DNA of 49,782 nt from an uncultured Alphaproteobacteria bacterium (GTDB taxonomy: Bacteria; Pseudomonadota; Alphaproteobacteria; Geminicoccales; Geminicoccaceae). The position numbers and the translations under genes are program-made. This document shows positions 19,522-28,473 of this stretch, in pieces. Positions within the stretch are counted from its first letter, which is position 1. Each line of letters starts with the position of its first letter. Under the pieces are notes generated by a model, which searched no databases, was not told where the DNA came from, and saw only the letters and a program-made list of their open reading frames with translations. Where the stretch lies: assembly GCA_902826935.1 (NCBI GenBank), contig CADEGR010000003.1, positions 7,663 to 57,444 on the forward strand, written 5' to 3'.

Positions 19522-20343
19522 TTATTTGACGGCGCCGAAGGTCAGGCCACGCACCAGCTGGCGCTGGCTCATCCAGCCAAACACCAGAATGGGCGCGATC
19601 GCGACCGTCGAGGCAGCCGAAAGCTTGGCCCAGAACAGGCCCTCAGGGGCCGAGAACGAGGCGATGAAGGTGGTCAGCGGCGCGGCGTTGGAGGAGGTCA
19701 GATTGAGGCTCCAGAACGCCTCGTTCCAGCACAGGATGATCGACAGCAGGGCGGTTGACGCGATGCCGGGCAGGGACAGCGGCAGCAGCAGCATCCAGAC
19801 TTCCTGCTTCGGCTTGGCGCCGTCCATCCGGCCGGCCTCCAGGATGTCCTTGGGCACCTCCTTGAAGAAGGTGTAGAGCATCCAGACCACGATCGGCAGG
19901 TTCATCAGCGTGTAGACCACGATCAGGCCCCAGCGTGTGTCGAGCGCGTGCAGATCGCGGAACAAGAGGTAGATCGGGATCAGGACGCCGACCGCCGGCA
20001 TCATCTTGGTGGACAGCATCCAGAGCAGCAGATCCTTGGTCCGCCGGCCGGGAAAGAAGGCCATGGCATAAGCTGCCGGCACCGCGATCAGGGTCGCCAG
20101 GAGGGTTGCGCCGAACGAGATGATGATGCTGTTGAGCGCGAAATGGATGTAGTCGGCGCGCTCGCGCACGGCGACGTAGTTCTCGAGCGTCGGCGCGGCG
20201 AGCACGACGGGCGGCGTCGCGATCGCGTTGATCTCGGTCTTGAAGCTGGTCAGGATCATCCAGAGGATCGGAAAGAAGATCACCAACGCGGCGAACCAGC
20301 CGAGCGCCGTGAGCCATAGCTTGGAGCGGGTGTTGGGGTGCAT
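19522..20343 (-). CDS. polyol ABC transporter permease (SmoG/MalG-like)
   Basis: A 273-residue inner-membrane permease of the CUT1 importer, with about six hydrophobic segments; the first is LTALGWFAALVIFFPILWMI. The EAA loop that docks the ATPase reads EAGRMDGAKPKQEVWMLLLP near residue 190. It pairs with the upstream permease to form the channel. The operon contains binding protein, both permeases, ATPase and dehydrogenase in the order known for sorbitol/mannitol systems of alphaproteobacteria. Confidence 0.95.
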   Translation of the reverse strand: MHPNTRSKLWLTALGWFAALVIFFPILWMILTSFKTEINAIATPPVVLAAPTLENYVAVRERADYIHFALNSIIISFGATLLATLIAVPAAYAMAFFPGRRTKDLLLWMLSTKMMPAVGVLIPIYLLFRDLHALDTRWGLIVVYTLMNLPIVVWMLYTFFKEVPKDILEAGRMDGAKPKQEVWMLLLPLSLPGIASTALLSIILCWNEAFWSLNLTSSNAAPLTTFIASFSAPEGLFWAKLSAASTVAIAPILVFGWMSQRQLVRGLTFGAVK

Positions 20344-20354
20344 GGCCGGCCCCT

Positions 20355-21275
20355 TCAGTCTGCGATGTTCTTGGCGATCGAGCGGACGAGGAAGATCGCG
20401 ACGATGTTGGCGAGGATGACCGCGATCACGCCGCCGGCCGACGCGCCGCCGACGTCATACTCGCGCAAGGCCCGCAGATAGATCAGGAAGGCGAGGTTGG
20501 TCGAGGCAAGCCCCGGGCCGCCGGAGGTCGTGACGTAGATCTCGGCGAACACCGACAACAGGAAGATCGTCTCGATCATGATCACCACGCTGATCGCGCG
20601 GGCGAGATGCGGCAGGATGATAAAGAAGAACATCGAGAACGGCCCGGCCCCGTCCATGCGGGCGGCTTCCTTCTGCTCGTGATCGAGCGACTGGATCGCG
20701 GTCAGGAGGATCAGGAGGGCAAACGGCAGCCATTGCCAGGCGACGATGATGATCACCGAGGTCAGCGGGAAATCGGTGAAGAAGTCGATCACCGGCAGGC
20801 CCAGCGAGCGCGAGAAGAACGCGAACAGCCCGTTGACCGGGTGCATCAGCATGTTCTTCCAGATCAGGGCGCTGACCGTCGGCATGACGAAGAAGGGGGC
20901 GATCGCGAGCAGGCGGGCGACCCCGCGACCATAGAATTCCTGATCGAACAGGACTGCGAGCAGCGTGCCGAGGCCGACCGTGATCACCAGTACCCAGAAC
21001 ACCAGGTACAGCGTGTTGATCATCGCGGTCCATAAGGCCGGATCGGTCAGCAGGTAGCTGTAATTGTCCCAGCCGGCGAAGCCGGCGACCTCGGGACTGA
21101 GCAGATTGTAATATTGGAACGAGAACCAGAGGGTCATCGCCAGCGGCACGATCATCCACAGGAACAGGAGGATGACCGAGGGCGAGAGCAGCGGCCAGGT
21201 GTTGACGCTGCGCCGGCCGACGCGCTTGGCGGGCAGGGCGGTGGCGGCGCTCGAGGTGCTGGTCTGGGTCGCCAT
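20355..21275 (-). CDS. polyol ABC transporter permease (SmoF/MalF-like)
   Basis: A 306-residue membrane protein, the first permease of the importer. Hydrophobic segments begin with LLSPSVILLFLWMIVPLAMTL, and the EAA loop is EAARMDGAGPFSMFFFIILP near residue 205. The ATG at 21275 is preferred; a GTG three codons upstream (21284) is in frame. Downstream of the binding protein gene there is a strong stem-loop at 21307-21336 before this start. Confidence 0.95.
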   Translation of the reverse strand: MATQTSTSSAATALPAKRVGRRSVNTWPLLSPSVILLFLWMIVPLAMTLWFSFQYYNLLSPEVAGFAGWDNYSYLLTDPALWTAMINTLYLVFWVLVITVGLGTLLAVLFDQEFYGRGVARLLAIAPFFVMPTVSALIWKNMLMHPVNGLFAFFSRSLGLPVIDFFTDFPLTSVIIIVAWQWLPFALLILLTAIQSLDHEQKEAARMDGAGPFSMFFFIILPHLARAISVVIMIETIFLLSVFAEIYVTTSGGPGLASTNLAFLIYLRALREYDVGGASAGGVIAVILANIVAIFLVRSIAKNIAD

Positions 21276-21306
21276 GGCGATCACTCGCTGGCTGGACCGG
21301 GCCCGC

Positions 21307-21336
21307 GCCCAGGCGCGCTAGCTCACGCGCCTGGGC
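21307..21336 (-). other. intercistronic stem-loop between binding-protein and permease genes
   Basis: GCCCAGGCGCG (21307-21317) and CGCGCCTGGGC (21326-21336) are perfect 11-base complements around an 8-base loop. In ABC import operons such a hairpin after the binding-protein gene commonly protects or attenuates the transcript, so that the binding protein outnumbers the membrane subunits. That role is inferred from position. Confidence 0.65.
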
Positions 21337-21365
21337 CTCGAACCGGATCGGAAATCAGGGTCGGC

Positions 21366-22676
21366 TCACTTCGGATAGCCGGCCTGCTTCATGGTGCGCT
21401 CGGCCGCCCGCTGGGCGGTCTCGAGGGCCTGGTCGACCGTCACCTGGCCGGCCAGGGCCGCGGCGATCTGCTGACCGACCGTGGTGCCGATCCCCTGGAA
21501 CTCTGGGATCGCGACATACTGGATGCCGACATAGGGTACTGGATCCTTGGTCGGCTTGGTGATGTCGGCATTGGAGACGGCGTCATAGACCACCTTCGCG
21601 AAGGGTGCTGCCTTCTGGTAGTCCGCGCTGTCGTAGGTCGACTTGCGCGTGCCCGGAGGGGCCGCGACCCAGCCCTCGCTCTCGCCGACCAGCTTCACAT
21701 AGTCCTTGGAGGTCGCCCACTTGATGAACGACTTGGCGACATCGACCTTGGCCGAGGACGAGGGAACGGCGAGCGACCATGCCCAGAACCAGCCGGCGCC
21801 GCGGTCGGTGACCGCGCTCGGCGCCAAGGCGAAGGCGGTCTTGTCGGCGACCTGGCTCTCAGCCGGATTGAAGATGTAGCCGGCGGCCGAGGTGGCATCG
21901 ACCCACAGCGCGCAATGGCCGGTCGCGAACAGGGCCCGGTTCTCATTGTGGCCGTTGGCGGCGGCGCCGGGCGGGCCGTACTCGTTCATGTTCTTGACGT
22001 AGTAGCTGACCGCGGTCTTCCAGGGCTCGCTGGTCAGCTGCGGTGCCCACTGCTCGTCGAACCAGCGGCCACCGAAGGCGTTCACCATCGGCCCGACGAA
22101 GGCCATGTTCTCGCCCCAGCCGGGCTTGCCGCGCTGGCAGAAGCCATATTGCTCCTTGGACTTGTCGGTCAGCTTGGCGGCGAACTCGGCGATCTGGTCG
22201 TAGGTCGGCCGCTCCGGCATGGTCAGCCCAGCCGCCTCGAACAGGTCCTTGCGATAGAAGGTGAAGGAGCTTTCGGCGTAGAAGGGGGCGGCGTACATCT
22301 TGCCGTCGTAGGACACGCCGTCCTTCACGCTCGGGATCAGATCGGCATAGTCGTAGTCGTCGCCCAGATCGTCGAGCGAGACCAGCCACTCCTGCTTGCC
22401 CCAGATCGGCGCCTCGTAGGAGCCGATCGTGATCACGTCGAACTGGGCGCCGTTGGTGGCGATGTCGGTCGTGACCCGCTGGCGGAGGACGTTCTCCTCG
22501 AGCACCACCCAGTTCAGCTTGTTGCCAGTCGCCTCTTCCCACTTCGGCGACAATTTCTGCATGATGATCATGTCAGAATTGTTGACCGTGGCGATAGTCA
22601 AAGTCTCCGCCTGCGCGAACGCGCTAGCGCCAAGTAGAGCAGCAGTAAAAACTGCGGCCCGCCTAAGTTGGTGCAT
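21366..22676 (-). CDS. polyol ABC transporter substrate-binding protein (SmoE-like)
   Basis: A 436-residue periplasmic binding protein of the CUT1 family. The signal peptide MHQLRRAAVFTAALLGASAFAQA is followed by mature ETLTIATVNNSDMI. The sequence resembles sorbitol/mannitol binding proteins (SYEAPIWGKQEWLVSLDDL, KAKSxI-type C-terminal cap region). GGAGG lies about ten bases before the ATG, inside the end of the regulator gene, six bases away. The gene order and coupling to a SorC-type regulator support a sugar-alcohol ligand; the exact polyol is unknown. Confidence 0.94.
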   Translation of the reverse strand: MHQLRRAAVFTAALLGASAFAQAETLTIATVNNSDMIIMQKLSPKWEEATGNKLNWVVLEENVLRQRVTTDIATNGAQFDVITIGSYEAPIWGKQEWLVSLDDLGDDYDYADLIPSVKDGVSYDGKMYAAPFYAESSFTFYRKDLFEAAGLTMPERPTYDQIAEFAAKLTDKSKEQYGFCQRGKPGWGENMAFVGPMVNAFGGRWFDEQWAPQLTSEPWKTAVSYYVKNMNEYGPPGAAANGHNENRALFATGHCALWVDATSAAGYIFNPAESQVADKTAFALAPSAVTDRGAGWFWAWSLAVPSSSAKVDVAKSFIKWATSKDYVKLVGESEGWVAAPPGTRKSTYDSADYQKAAPFAKVVYDAVSNADITKPTKDPVPYVGIQYVAIPEFQGIGTTVGQQIAAALAGQVTVDQALETAQRAAERTMKQAGYPK

Positions 22677-22682
22677 GATAGT

Positions 22683-23720
22683 TCAGCCTCCGCTCGATTT
22701 GAGCATTTGATCATTCGTTGAGCGAATATCCCCCGTCTCGACCAGGCTGTCAAGGCTGTCGGCGGCCGCGAGGAGGCTGCGGGCGGTCGCTTCGTCGGTC
22801 ACCAGGCCGGCGACCAGCTGGCCCTGCAGAGCGGCCAGGATCGCCGGCACCTTCTCCGGCCCGCCGGCGATCCCGATGCGCTTCGCCCGGCCCAGCCAGC
22901 CGAGCGGCAGGCCGGCATTGCGCTGGTTGGTGCTGCCCTCGATCAGCCGGCCGGAGCGCTCGAACGCCCAGCCCGCGATCTCGCCGACCGCACCCTGCTC
23001 GAGCAGCTCGGCCACCTCCTGGTCGGTGATGAACTGGTCCTTGTGCAACGGCGCCTGCCAGGCGACCTGGCCGATCGCCAGGAACGCCACCGCCGCCTGC
23101 GCCGCCAGGTCCCGGATCACGCCGAAGGAGCGCTGGGTCTGCAGGATCATCCGCTCCTCGACGCTGCTGGCGATCACCGGGGTCGGCATCGGAAAGCACT
23201 GCGCGCCAGTCCGCTCGGCCAGGCGCATCACCACCTCGAACGAGCTCGCCTGGCCATCGCGCGAGATGGCGCCCACGAGCGAGACCAGCTTGTGCTGCGG
23301 GCAGCTCATCGCCGGCACCTCGTTGACCATGGCGCGCAAGGTCCGGCCGGTGGTGAAGGCCAGCACCAAGGGCGTCTTCTGGCTCAGAAACGTCGCCAGA
23401 TATTCAGCCGCCCCGATCGCGATGCTGGGGATCGGGCTCGGCGCCAAGGGATCGCTCGGCTCGACCGCGCAATGCTCGAGCTGGAAGCGCTGGCGCAGCG
23501 TCTCGGCCAGCAGCATGGCCTCGGCGACCGGGTGGTCGAGCCGGAACTTGATCAGCTTCTCGCTGACCGCCAGCGACACCAGCCGCTGCGCCGCCTGGCG
23601 CGACACGTTCAGCTTGCTCGCGATCTCATCCTGGGTATTGCCGGCCACATAGTAGAGCCACGCAGCCCGGGCCGCCTGATCCAGCTTCCGCTCATAGCGT
23701 TGCAGCCGGCTTGGCTCCAA
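22683..23720 (-). CDS. SorC/DeoR-type sugar-binding transcriptional regulator of the polyol operon
   Basis: A 345-residue regulator with an N-terminal helix-turn-helix (AAWLYYVAGNTQDEIASKLNV...SRQAAQRLV region, about residues 17-50) and a C-terminal SorC sugar-binding domain that includes TTGRTLRAMVNEVP and AIGQVAW. It probably senses a phosphorylated or free sugar. I chose the TTG start at 23720 because GGGAG lies six bases upstream and the helix-turn-helix then starts near the N-terminus. The frame stays open to 23936 but passes through the inverted repeat at 23809-23877. It is the first gene of the operon and likely autoregulates. Confidence 0.88.
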   Translation of the reverse strand: MEPSRLQRYERKLDQAARAAWLYYVAGNTQDEIASKLNVSRQAAQRLVSLAVSEKLIKFRLDHPVAEAMLLAETLRQRFQLEHCAVEPSDPLAPSPIPSIAIGAAEYLATFLSQKTPLVLAFTTGRTLRAMVNEVPAMSCPQHKLVSLVGAISRDGQASSFEVVMRLAERTGAQCFPMPTPVIASSVEERMILQTQRSFGVIRDLAAQAAVAFLAIGQVAWQAPLHKDQFITDQEVAELLEQGAVGEIAGWAFERSGRLIEGSTNQRNAGLPLGWLGRAKRIGIAGGPEKVPAILAALQGQLVAGLVTDEATARSLLAAADSLDSLVETGDIRSTNDQMLKSSGG

Positions 23721-23808
23721 GCGAGGCTCCCGATCGCTGCTCCCTGATTTGGAATTATTGCTCGGATGTCGGGCAATTGCCAACCATTCCTGCGCTGCCG
23801 GGACCGCT

Positions 23809-23877
23809 TGGCGACGCATCCGCTGCGCCGGACCGTCGCCTCGGCTGCGCCAGCCCGGCGCAGCGGATGCGTCGCCA
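23809..23877. repeat. perfect 23-bp inverted repeat with 23-bp spacer
   Basis: The arm at 23809-23831 (TGGCGACGCATCC then GCTGCGCCGG) is the exact reverse complement of 23855-23877. The spacer (23832-23854) is also 23 bases and contains extra copies of the arm's outer GTCGCC (23835-23840) and inner GCTGCGCC motifs, so alternative, mutually exclusive hairpins are possible. As RNA the stem extends three further pairs. It lies between the divergent regulator and small-gene promoters. Confidence 0.9.
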
Positions 23878-23955
23878 GGCCGCGAGCGGCGCAGGACAAG
23901 CGCCCGGCAGCGATCCCGGGCGCGGCGAATTCCCACAGATTTATGTAAAATAATT

Positions 23956-23980
23956 GGAACTTTGCGGCCGCCCGGGTGTT
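23956..23980 (+). promoter_or_regulatory. candidate EcfG (general stress) promoter
   Basis: GGAAC (23956-23960), a 16-base spacer and TGTT (23977-23980) match the alphaproteobacterial general-stress sigma factor pattern GGAAC-N16/17-cGTT, with one mismatch in the -10 box. The predicted transcript would begin near 23987 and reach the ATG at 24016 with an AGGAG ribosome site at 24002-24006. An AATTGG/CCAATT inverted pair overlaps it. Confidence 0.5.
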
Positions 23981-24015
23981 TACCAATTGTCCCGTGAAAT
24001 CAGGAGCATCGACGC

Positions 24016-24333
24016 ATGAATCACCCAGAGGACCATGCTCCGGCCAGCCTCGCCCAGATCGACCAGGCGAGGGTCCCGCCCAATGGCCCGGCGATGCCTC
24101 CGATCGAGCCGGCCGAGGCGATCCGCGTGCTCGACTTCGCCGCCAGCCGCTGCGACATCGCCTTGATGCAGACCAGCGAGGTCATGGCCGCGGTCGAGGC
24201 GCTGGCCCAGCTCAGGCCAGATCTGCGTGCCACCCTGGTCGCCTTCTGGCACGCCCTGCAGTTGCGCCGCCCGAGCGCCCGCCGGCACGACGCCTACGCG
24301 ACGCTGGCGACCATCAAGCGCCGGATCGGCTAG
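24016..24333 (+). CDS. small protein of unknown function, possible stress-regulated
   Basis: A 105-residue protein that I do not recognise. The first 35 residues are proline-rich and probably disordered. The rest looks like three amphipathic helices (AEAIRVLDFAASRCDIALMQ, SEVMAAVEALAQL, RATLVAFWHALQL) followed by a basic tail ending in KRRIG. There is no signal peptide or membrane segment. An AGGAG ribosome site and GC-rich codon use support a real gene. It is preceded by an EcfG-like promoter and stands alone between the polyol regulator and the convergent debranching enzyme. Confidence 0.65.
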   Translation: MNHPEDHAPASLAQIDQARVPPNGPAMPPIEPAEAIRVLDFAASRCDIALMQTSEVMAAVEALAQLRPDLRATLVAFWHALQLRRPSARRHDAYATLATIKRRIG

Positions 24334-24342
24334 GCCAGCCAA

Positions 24343-24358
24343 AGCGGCGGCCGCCGCT
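24343..24358. terminator. candidate bidirectional terminator palindrome
   Basis: AGCGGCGGCCGCCGCT is a perfect 16-base palindrome in the 24-base gap between the convergent stops of the small gene and the debranching enzyme gene. As RNA it would form a 6-bp stem with a GGCC loop on either strand. There is no T-run. Confidence 0.4.
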
Positions 24359-26550
24359 CAGCCGCTGTTCAGCTCGAGGCGGACGCTGCCGCGGGTCTGG
24401 CGGAGGCCGGCGGCGACCCGGCCATCGTCGCCCTGCAGGCTCAGAGCGGCGCGGGCATCGCCGATCGCGAGGTTGGTGATCTCGATATGCGCGAGGCAGG
24501 GCGGCAGGCTCGGCCGGTCGATGCTGATCCGGCGCTGGCTGGCGTCGATCTCCAGCCCGAGACAGGCATTCAGCAGCATGTAGATGGCGCCGCTCGCCCA
24601 GGCCTGCGGCAGGCAGGCGACCGGATAGGCGGTCGGCTGCTCGCCAGGCCGCCGCTGAAAGCCGCAGAACAGCTCGGGCAGGCGGTAGTCGTCGAACGAC
24701 ACCGCGGCCTCGAAGATCGCCTGCAGCAGCTGCCCCGCCTCGCGCCGGAAGCCGTAGCGGCCGAGGCCGGCGGCGGCGAGCCCGGTGTCATGCGGCCAGA
24801 TCGAGCCATTGTGGTAGGACATCGGATTGTAGCGCGCTTCCGGCCGGGCGACGGTCCGGATCCCCCAGCCGGAGAAGAAGGCGCGGCTGAGCAGCTGGGC
24901 CGCGACCAGGCGGGCCCGATCCGGGCTGGCGATGCCGCAATAGAGCAGGTGGCCCATATTGGAGGCGCCGACCAGGCAGGGCCGCTTGTGGCCATCCAAG
25001 GCGAGCGCGTAGCCGCCCAGCTGGTCGCTCCAGAACACCGCCTCGAACCGGGTCCGAAACGCCTCCGCCTGGGCGCGCAAGGCGGCGGCGCGCGCCGGAT
25101 CGCCCAAGGTGTCGGCGATGGTCGCCGCCGCGAGCTTCGCGGCATAGACATAGCCCTGGACCTCGCAGAGCGCGATCGGACCCTCGGCATCCGAGCCATC
25201 GGCGTGGAACACCGAATCGTGCGAGTCCTTCCAGCCCTGATTGGCGAGGCCGGTGTTGGCGCGGCGCTGATATTCGATGAAGCCGTCGCCATCGAGGTCG
25301 CCATAGCCGTCGATCCAGGCCAGCGCTGCCTCGATCGACGGCCAGATCCGGCCGATCAGCTCGAGATCGCCGGTGCGGGTCAGATAGGCGCCCGCCAGCA
25401 TCACGAACAAGGGCGTGGTGTCGACGCCGCCGAAATAGGTCAGGAACGGCACCTCGCCCAAAAGCGCCATCTCGCCCTTGCGGGTCTCGTGCAGGATCTT
25501 GCCGGGCTCGGCATCGGCGAAGGCCGAGACCTCGGTCGCCTGGCGGGCGGCGAGGAAGCCCAGCACGCCGCGGGCGATATTGGGATTGAGCCAGAGCAGC
25601 TGCAGGGCGGTGATGATCGCGTCGCGGCCGAAGGGCGTGCTGAACCAGGGGATGCCGGCATAGGGGTAGGGGCCGGTCTCGAGATCGGTGGTCAGCAGCG
25701 CGATATCGGCGCGCGCCCGGCGCAGCCAGCTGTCGAACAGCTCGTTCGAGGTGCTGATCTGGGCGCTCCGCCGCATCCGCCGGCGCATGGCGAAGCGGGC
25801 GGCCGCGGCGGCCCGGCGATGGGCGGGCCGATCGAGCGGGGCAGCGCCGATCCGCTCGGTGCCGACGCTGAGCAGCAAGAAGGTCTCGCTATGCGCCGCC
25901 AGCTCCAGCGCCACTCGTGCCCGATGGCCTTCGATCTGGGCGGGCTGGGACAGCTCGATCCAGACCGTGCGGCTCTTGCCGTCGCGGCCGCGATAGGCGA
26001 GCGCCAAGGCATGGGCGTCGACCTGGTCGGCCAGGCGCTCGCCGCGGGCGCTGCGGCGGGCACCCCGGACCTCGAACAGGTCGCGAAAATCGGCGCCAAA
26101 ATCGAACTCCAGCGACAGCGCCAGCGGGCTGCTGCCGTAGTTGCGCAAGCGCAGCTCCTCGCGCAGGCGGGCCTGCCAGAGGAAGCGCGAGCGGCGGACA
26201 TGCAGCGCCGAAGCAGCGAGGCCGGTGCCGTCGTCGCGGCCGATCTCCGGGTTGGTCAGGTCGACCACGAGGAGGACGTTGTCGCGGCTGACATCCGAGC
26301 CCAGCAGCAGCGGCCGATGGCCGTTCAAGGTCAAAACGTAGCGGGACAGGATCCGGGTGTCGTCGTTGAACAAGCCCTCCGGCCGCAGCCGGTCCTCCTC
26401 GCCAGCCGGATGGCCGACCATGTCGCCAAGCGCGTCGCAGACCGCGAAGGTATCGGCGTCCTTCAGCGCATGCAGCCGACCGGCCAGCGCCGGCTCGGCG
26501 AACTCGGCTGCGGCCGTGGTGGCGGGAGGCACATTGGCCGGCTCGGTCAT
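24358..26550 (-). CDS. amylo-alpha-1,6-glucosidase (glycogen debranching-type) protein
   Basis: A 730-residue cytoplasmic protein. The N-terminal beta-rich domain (ALGDMVGHPAGEEDRLRPEG, LFNDDTRILSRYVLTLNG) is the glycogen-debranching N-terminal domain. The C-terminal (alpha/alpha)6 barrel has AGIPWFSTPFGRDAIITALQ, GEVPFLTYFGGVDTTPLFVML, ANQGWKDSHDSVFHADG and YHNGSIWPHDTGLAAAG, with conserved acidic residues. Family members hydrolyse alpha-1,6 branches of glycogen or other alpha-glucans. No other glycogen gene is adjacent, but the GH15 protein at 14.3 kb could act on the products (inference). The ATG at 26550 gives a normal length. Confidence 0.9.
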   Translation of the reverse strand: MTEPANVPPATTAAAEFAEPALAGRLHALKDADTFAVCDALGDMVGHPAGEEDRLRPEGLFNDDTRILSRYVLTLNGHRPLLLGSDVSRDNVLLVVDLTNPEIGRDDGTGLAASALHVRRSRFLWQARLREELRLRNYGSSPLALSLEFDFGADFRDLFEVRGARRSARGERLADQVDAHALALAYRGRDGKSRTVWIELSQPAQIEGHRARVALELAAHSETFLLLSVGTERIGAAPLDRPAHRRAAAAARFAMRRRMRRSAQISTSNELFDSWLRRARADIALLTTDLETGPYPYAGIPWFSTPFGRDAIITALQLLWLNPNIARGVLGFLAARQATEVSAFADAEPGKILHETRKGEMALLGEVPFLTYFGGVDTTPLFVMLAGAYLTRTGDLELIGRIWPSIEAALAWIDGYGDLDGDGFIEYQRRANTGLANQGWKDSHDSVFHADGSDAEGPIALCEVQGYVYAAKLAAATIADTLGDPARAAALRAQAEAFRTRFEAVFWSDQLGGYALALDGHKRPCLVGASNMGHLLYCGIASPDRARLVAAQLLSRAFFSGWGIRTVARPEARYNPMSYHNGSIWPHDTGLAAAGLGRYGFRREAGQLLQAIFEAAVSFDDYRLPELFCGFQRRPGEQPTAYPVACLPQAWASGAIYMLLNACLGLEIDASQRRISIDRPSLPPCLAHIEITNLAIGDARAALSLQGDDGRVAAGLRQTRGSVRLELNSG

Positions 26551-26774
26551 GGGCGGGCTCGACAGTCGGGCGGATGGCGGGGATGCGCCGGAGCGCGGCT
26601 GGCCGATCTCTTATACAAGCCCAGCCGAGGTCACGCCATGGCCGGGCCGGCGGCGTCGATCATCGTTGATGTCGCAGGCCGGTGGCGCAGCCAGCGCGGG
26701 CGCCCGGGGTGCCTCGCCAGCCACCGCAGAGGATGGCGCGCCGCGGCTCGATCAGCTGCGCGCCCCGGGCGGTT
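26551..26774. other. intergenic region between debranching enzyme and tauC genes
   Basis: This 224-bp gap holds a minus-strand TATAAG (26615-26610), a possible -10 box for the debranching enzyme without a convincing -35 box, and the hairpin at 26735-26764. Nothing else with coding character is seen. Confidence 0.4.
26735..26764 (-). terminator. candidate terminator after tauC
   Basis: GGCGCGC (26735-26741) pairs with GCGCGCC (26758-26764), with two more pairs after a single mismatch. The hairpin starts ten bases beyond the tauC stop codon on the minus strand and would end the tauABC transcript. No T-run follows. Confidence 0.4.
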
Positions 26775-27677
26775 CTAGAGCTTGCCGTGCCATGGCACGA
26801 AGATGCGTTCCGCCAGGCGGACCAGGCCTTCGAGCGTGATCGCGACCAGGGCCACGACGAAGATGCCCATGACCACGATGTCGGTGCGCAGGAACTGGGC
26901 GGCGGACTGGATCATGAAGCCGAGGCCGCGGGTGGCGGCGACCAGCTCGGCGGCGACCAGGGTCGACCAGCCGACGCCGAGGCCGATCCGGATGCCGGTC
27001 AGGATCGCGGGCAGGGCGTTGGGCAGGATCACCAGGCGGATCACCTGCGCCCGGCTGGCGCCCAAGGCGCGGGCGGCGTCGACGCGATCGGGTGGCACCG
27101 CGGCGACGCCTGCGGCCGTGGCGATCGCGACCGGCGCGAACACCGCGATCAGGATGATCAGCACCTTGGTCAGCTCGCCGATGCCGCACCAGATGACGAT
27201 CAGCGGCAGATAGGCGAGCGGCGGGATCGGGCGCAGGAACTCGATGATCGGATCCAGGATGCCGCGCGCCACCGGGCTGAGCCCGATCGCGATGCCGGCC
27301 GGGATCGCCGTGACCAGCGCCAAAGCGAGGGCCGCGAACACCCGGCCGAGGCTGGCCAGGATGTGCTGCAGCAAGGTCGCATCGACGAAGCCGTCGGACC
27401 AGGCGGTCGCGGCCTGGCGCGCGACCGCCGCGGGCGGCGGCAGGAACAAAGGCGGGACCAGCTGCAGGGCCGAGGCGGCCCACCAGAGCGTGAGCAGCGC
27501 CAGGATGGTCGCCAGGCGGAGCGCGTTGAGCGACAGCCAGCCCGCCGGCGTGCGCCTGCTGCGCCGCACCGGCGCAGGATCCGCGCCGGCCGGCAGCGCC
27601 GGCGTCGCCGCCGATGCGCCATCGGTGCAAAGCGGCGGCAGGGCGACCTCAGCAGCGGCCAACGCCCGTTCCTTCAT
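26775..27677 (-). CDS. tauC: taurine/sulfonate ABC transporter permease
   Basis: A 300-residue inner-membrane permease of the nitrate/sulfonate/taurine import family. About six hydrophobic segments are visible, from [21 protein letters not shown]. The docking loop is [24 protein letters not shown], followed by [10 protein letters not shown]-type residues ([20 protein letters not shown]). Its ATG overlaps the tauB stop (ATGA), so the two are coupled. Assignment to taurine rests on the TauA-like binding protein of the same operon. Confidence 0.92.
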   Translation of the reverse strand: MKERALAAAEVALPPLCTDGASAATPALPAGADPAPVRRSRRTPAGWLSLNALRLATILALLTLWWAASALQLVPPLFLPPPAAVARQAATAWSDGFVDATLLQHILASLGRVFAALALALVTAIPAGIAIGLSPVARGILDPIIEFLRPIPPLAYLPLIVIWCGIGELTKVLIILIAVFAPVAIATAAGVAAVPPDRVDAARALGASRAQVIRLVILPNALPAILTGIRIGLGVGWSTLVAAELVAATRGLGFMIQSAAQFLRTDIVVMGIFVVALVAITLEGLVRLAERIFVPWHGKL

Positions 27678-28456
27678 GCCGTCGCCCCGCGCAGCACCGC
27701 CGCCAGCACCTGCTCGCGCAGCGCGATGAAGGCCGGATCCGACTTGATCGCCCGGCTGCTCTCGCCGGCCAGGAGGCGGGTCGCGAAGCGGCAGGGAAAC
27801 TCGGCCGTGATCCGGCCCGGCCGGGGTGAGAGCACCACGATCCGGCTGGCCAGAAACACCGCCTCCTCGACGCTGTGGGTGATCAGGAACACGCTCTGCC
27901 GGGTGCGCGCCCAGACCTCGATCAGGAGCTCTTGCATCTTCTCGCGGGTCAGCGCGTCGAGCGCGCCGAGCGGCTCGTCCATCAGCAGGATGGCGGGCTC
28001 GTTGGCGAGCGCGCGGGCCAGGCCGACCCGCTGGCGCATGCCGCCCGAGAGCTCCCAGATCTTGTGCTCCGCGAACTCGGCGAGGCCGACCAGCGCCAGC
28101 ATGCGGCCGCAGCTGGCCTGCCGTTCGGCCGCGCTCAGCCCGGCGAGGCGCGGCCCGAACTCGACATTGCGCCGCACGCTCAGCCAGGGGAACAGGGCAT
28201 CGTCCTGAAAGACCACGCCGCGTTCCCGGCCGGGCCCGGCCAGGGCCTTGCCGGCGAGGGTGACGGCACCCTGGTCGGGCTCCAGGAAACCGGCCAGGAG
28301 CTTCAAGAGCGTGGTCTTGCCGCAGCCCGACGCGCCGACCGCGACCACGAACTCGCCCGGGTCGATGCCGAGCGACACGCCCTCGAGCGCGGCCACGGGC
28401 TGACCGCCGCGGCGGCGGTAGGTGACGCTGACGTCATGCGCGGCGAGGAGCGTCAC
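27674..28456 (-). CDS. tauB: taurine ABC transporter ATP-binding protein
   Basis: A 260-residue ATPase. Walker A is GASGCGKTT (41-49), the signature [15 protein letters not shown], Walker [14 protein letters not shown] and the switch His in [13 protein letters not shown]. These are characteristic of the nitrate/sulfonate/taurine family. The GTG start at 28456 has GAGG nine bases upstream. The frame is open far upstream through tauA, but only this section is a real gene. It lies 17 bases after tauA. Confidence 0.94.
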   Translation of the reverse strand: MTLLAAHDVSVTYRRRGGQPVAALEGVSLGIDPGEFVVAVGASGCGKTTLLKLLAGFLEPDQGAVTLAGKALAGPGRERGVVFQDDALFPWLSVRRNVEFGPRLAGLSAAERQASCGRMLALVGLAEFAEHKIWELSGGMRQRVGLARALANEPAILLMDEPLGALDALTREKMQELLIEVWARTRQSVFLITHSVEEAVFLASRIVVLSPRPGRITAEFPCRFATRLLAGESSRAIKSDPAFIALREQVLAAVLRGATA

Positions 28457-28473
28457 CGTCCGCTGCCTCTTTG

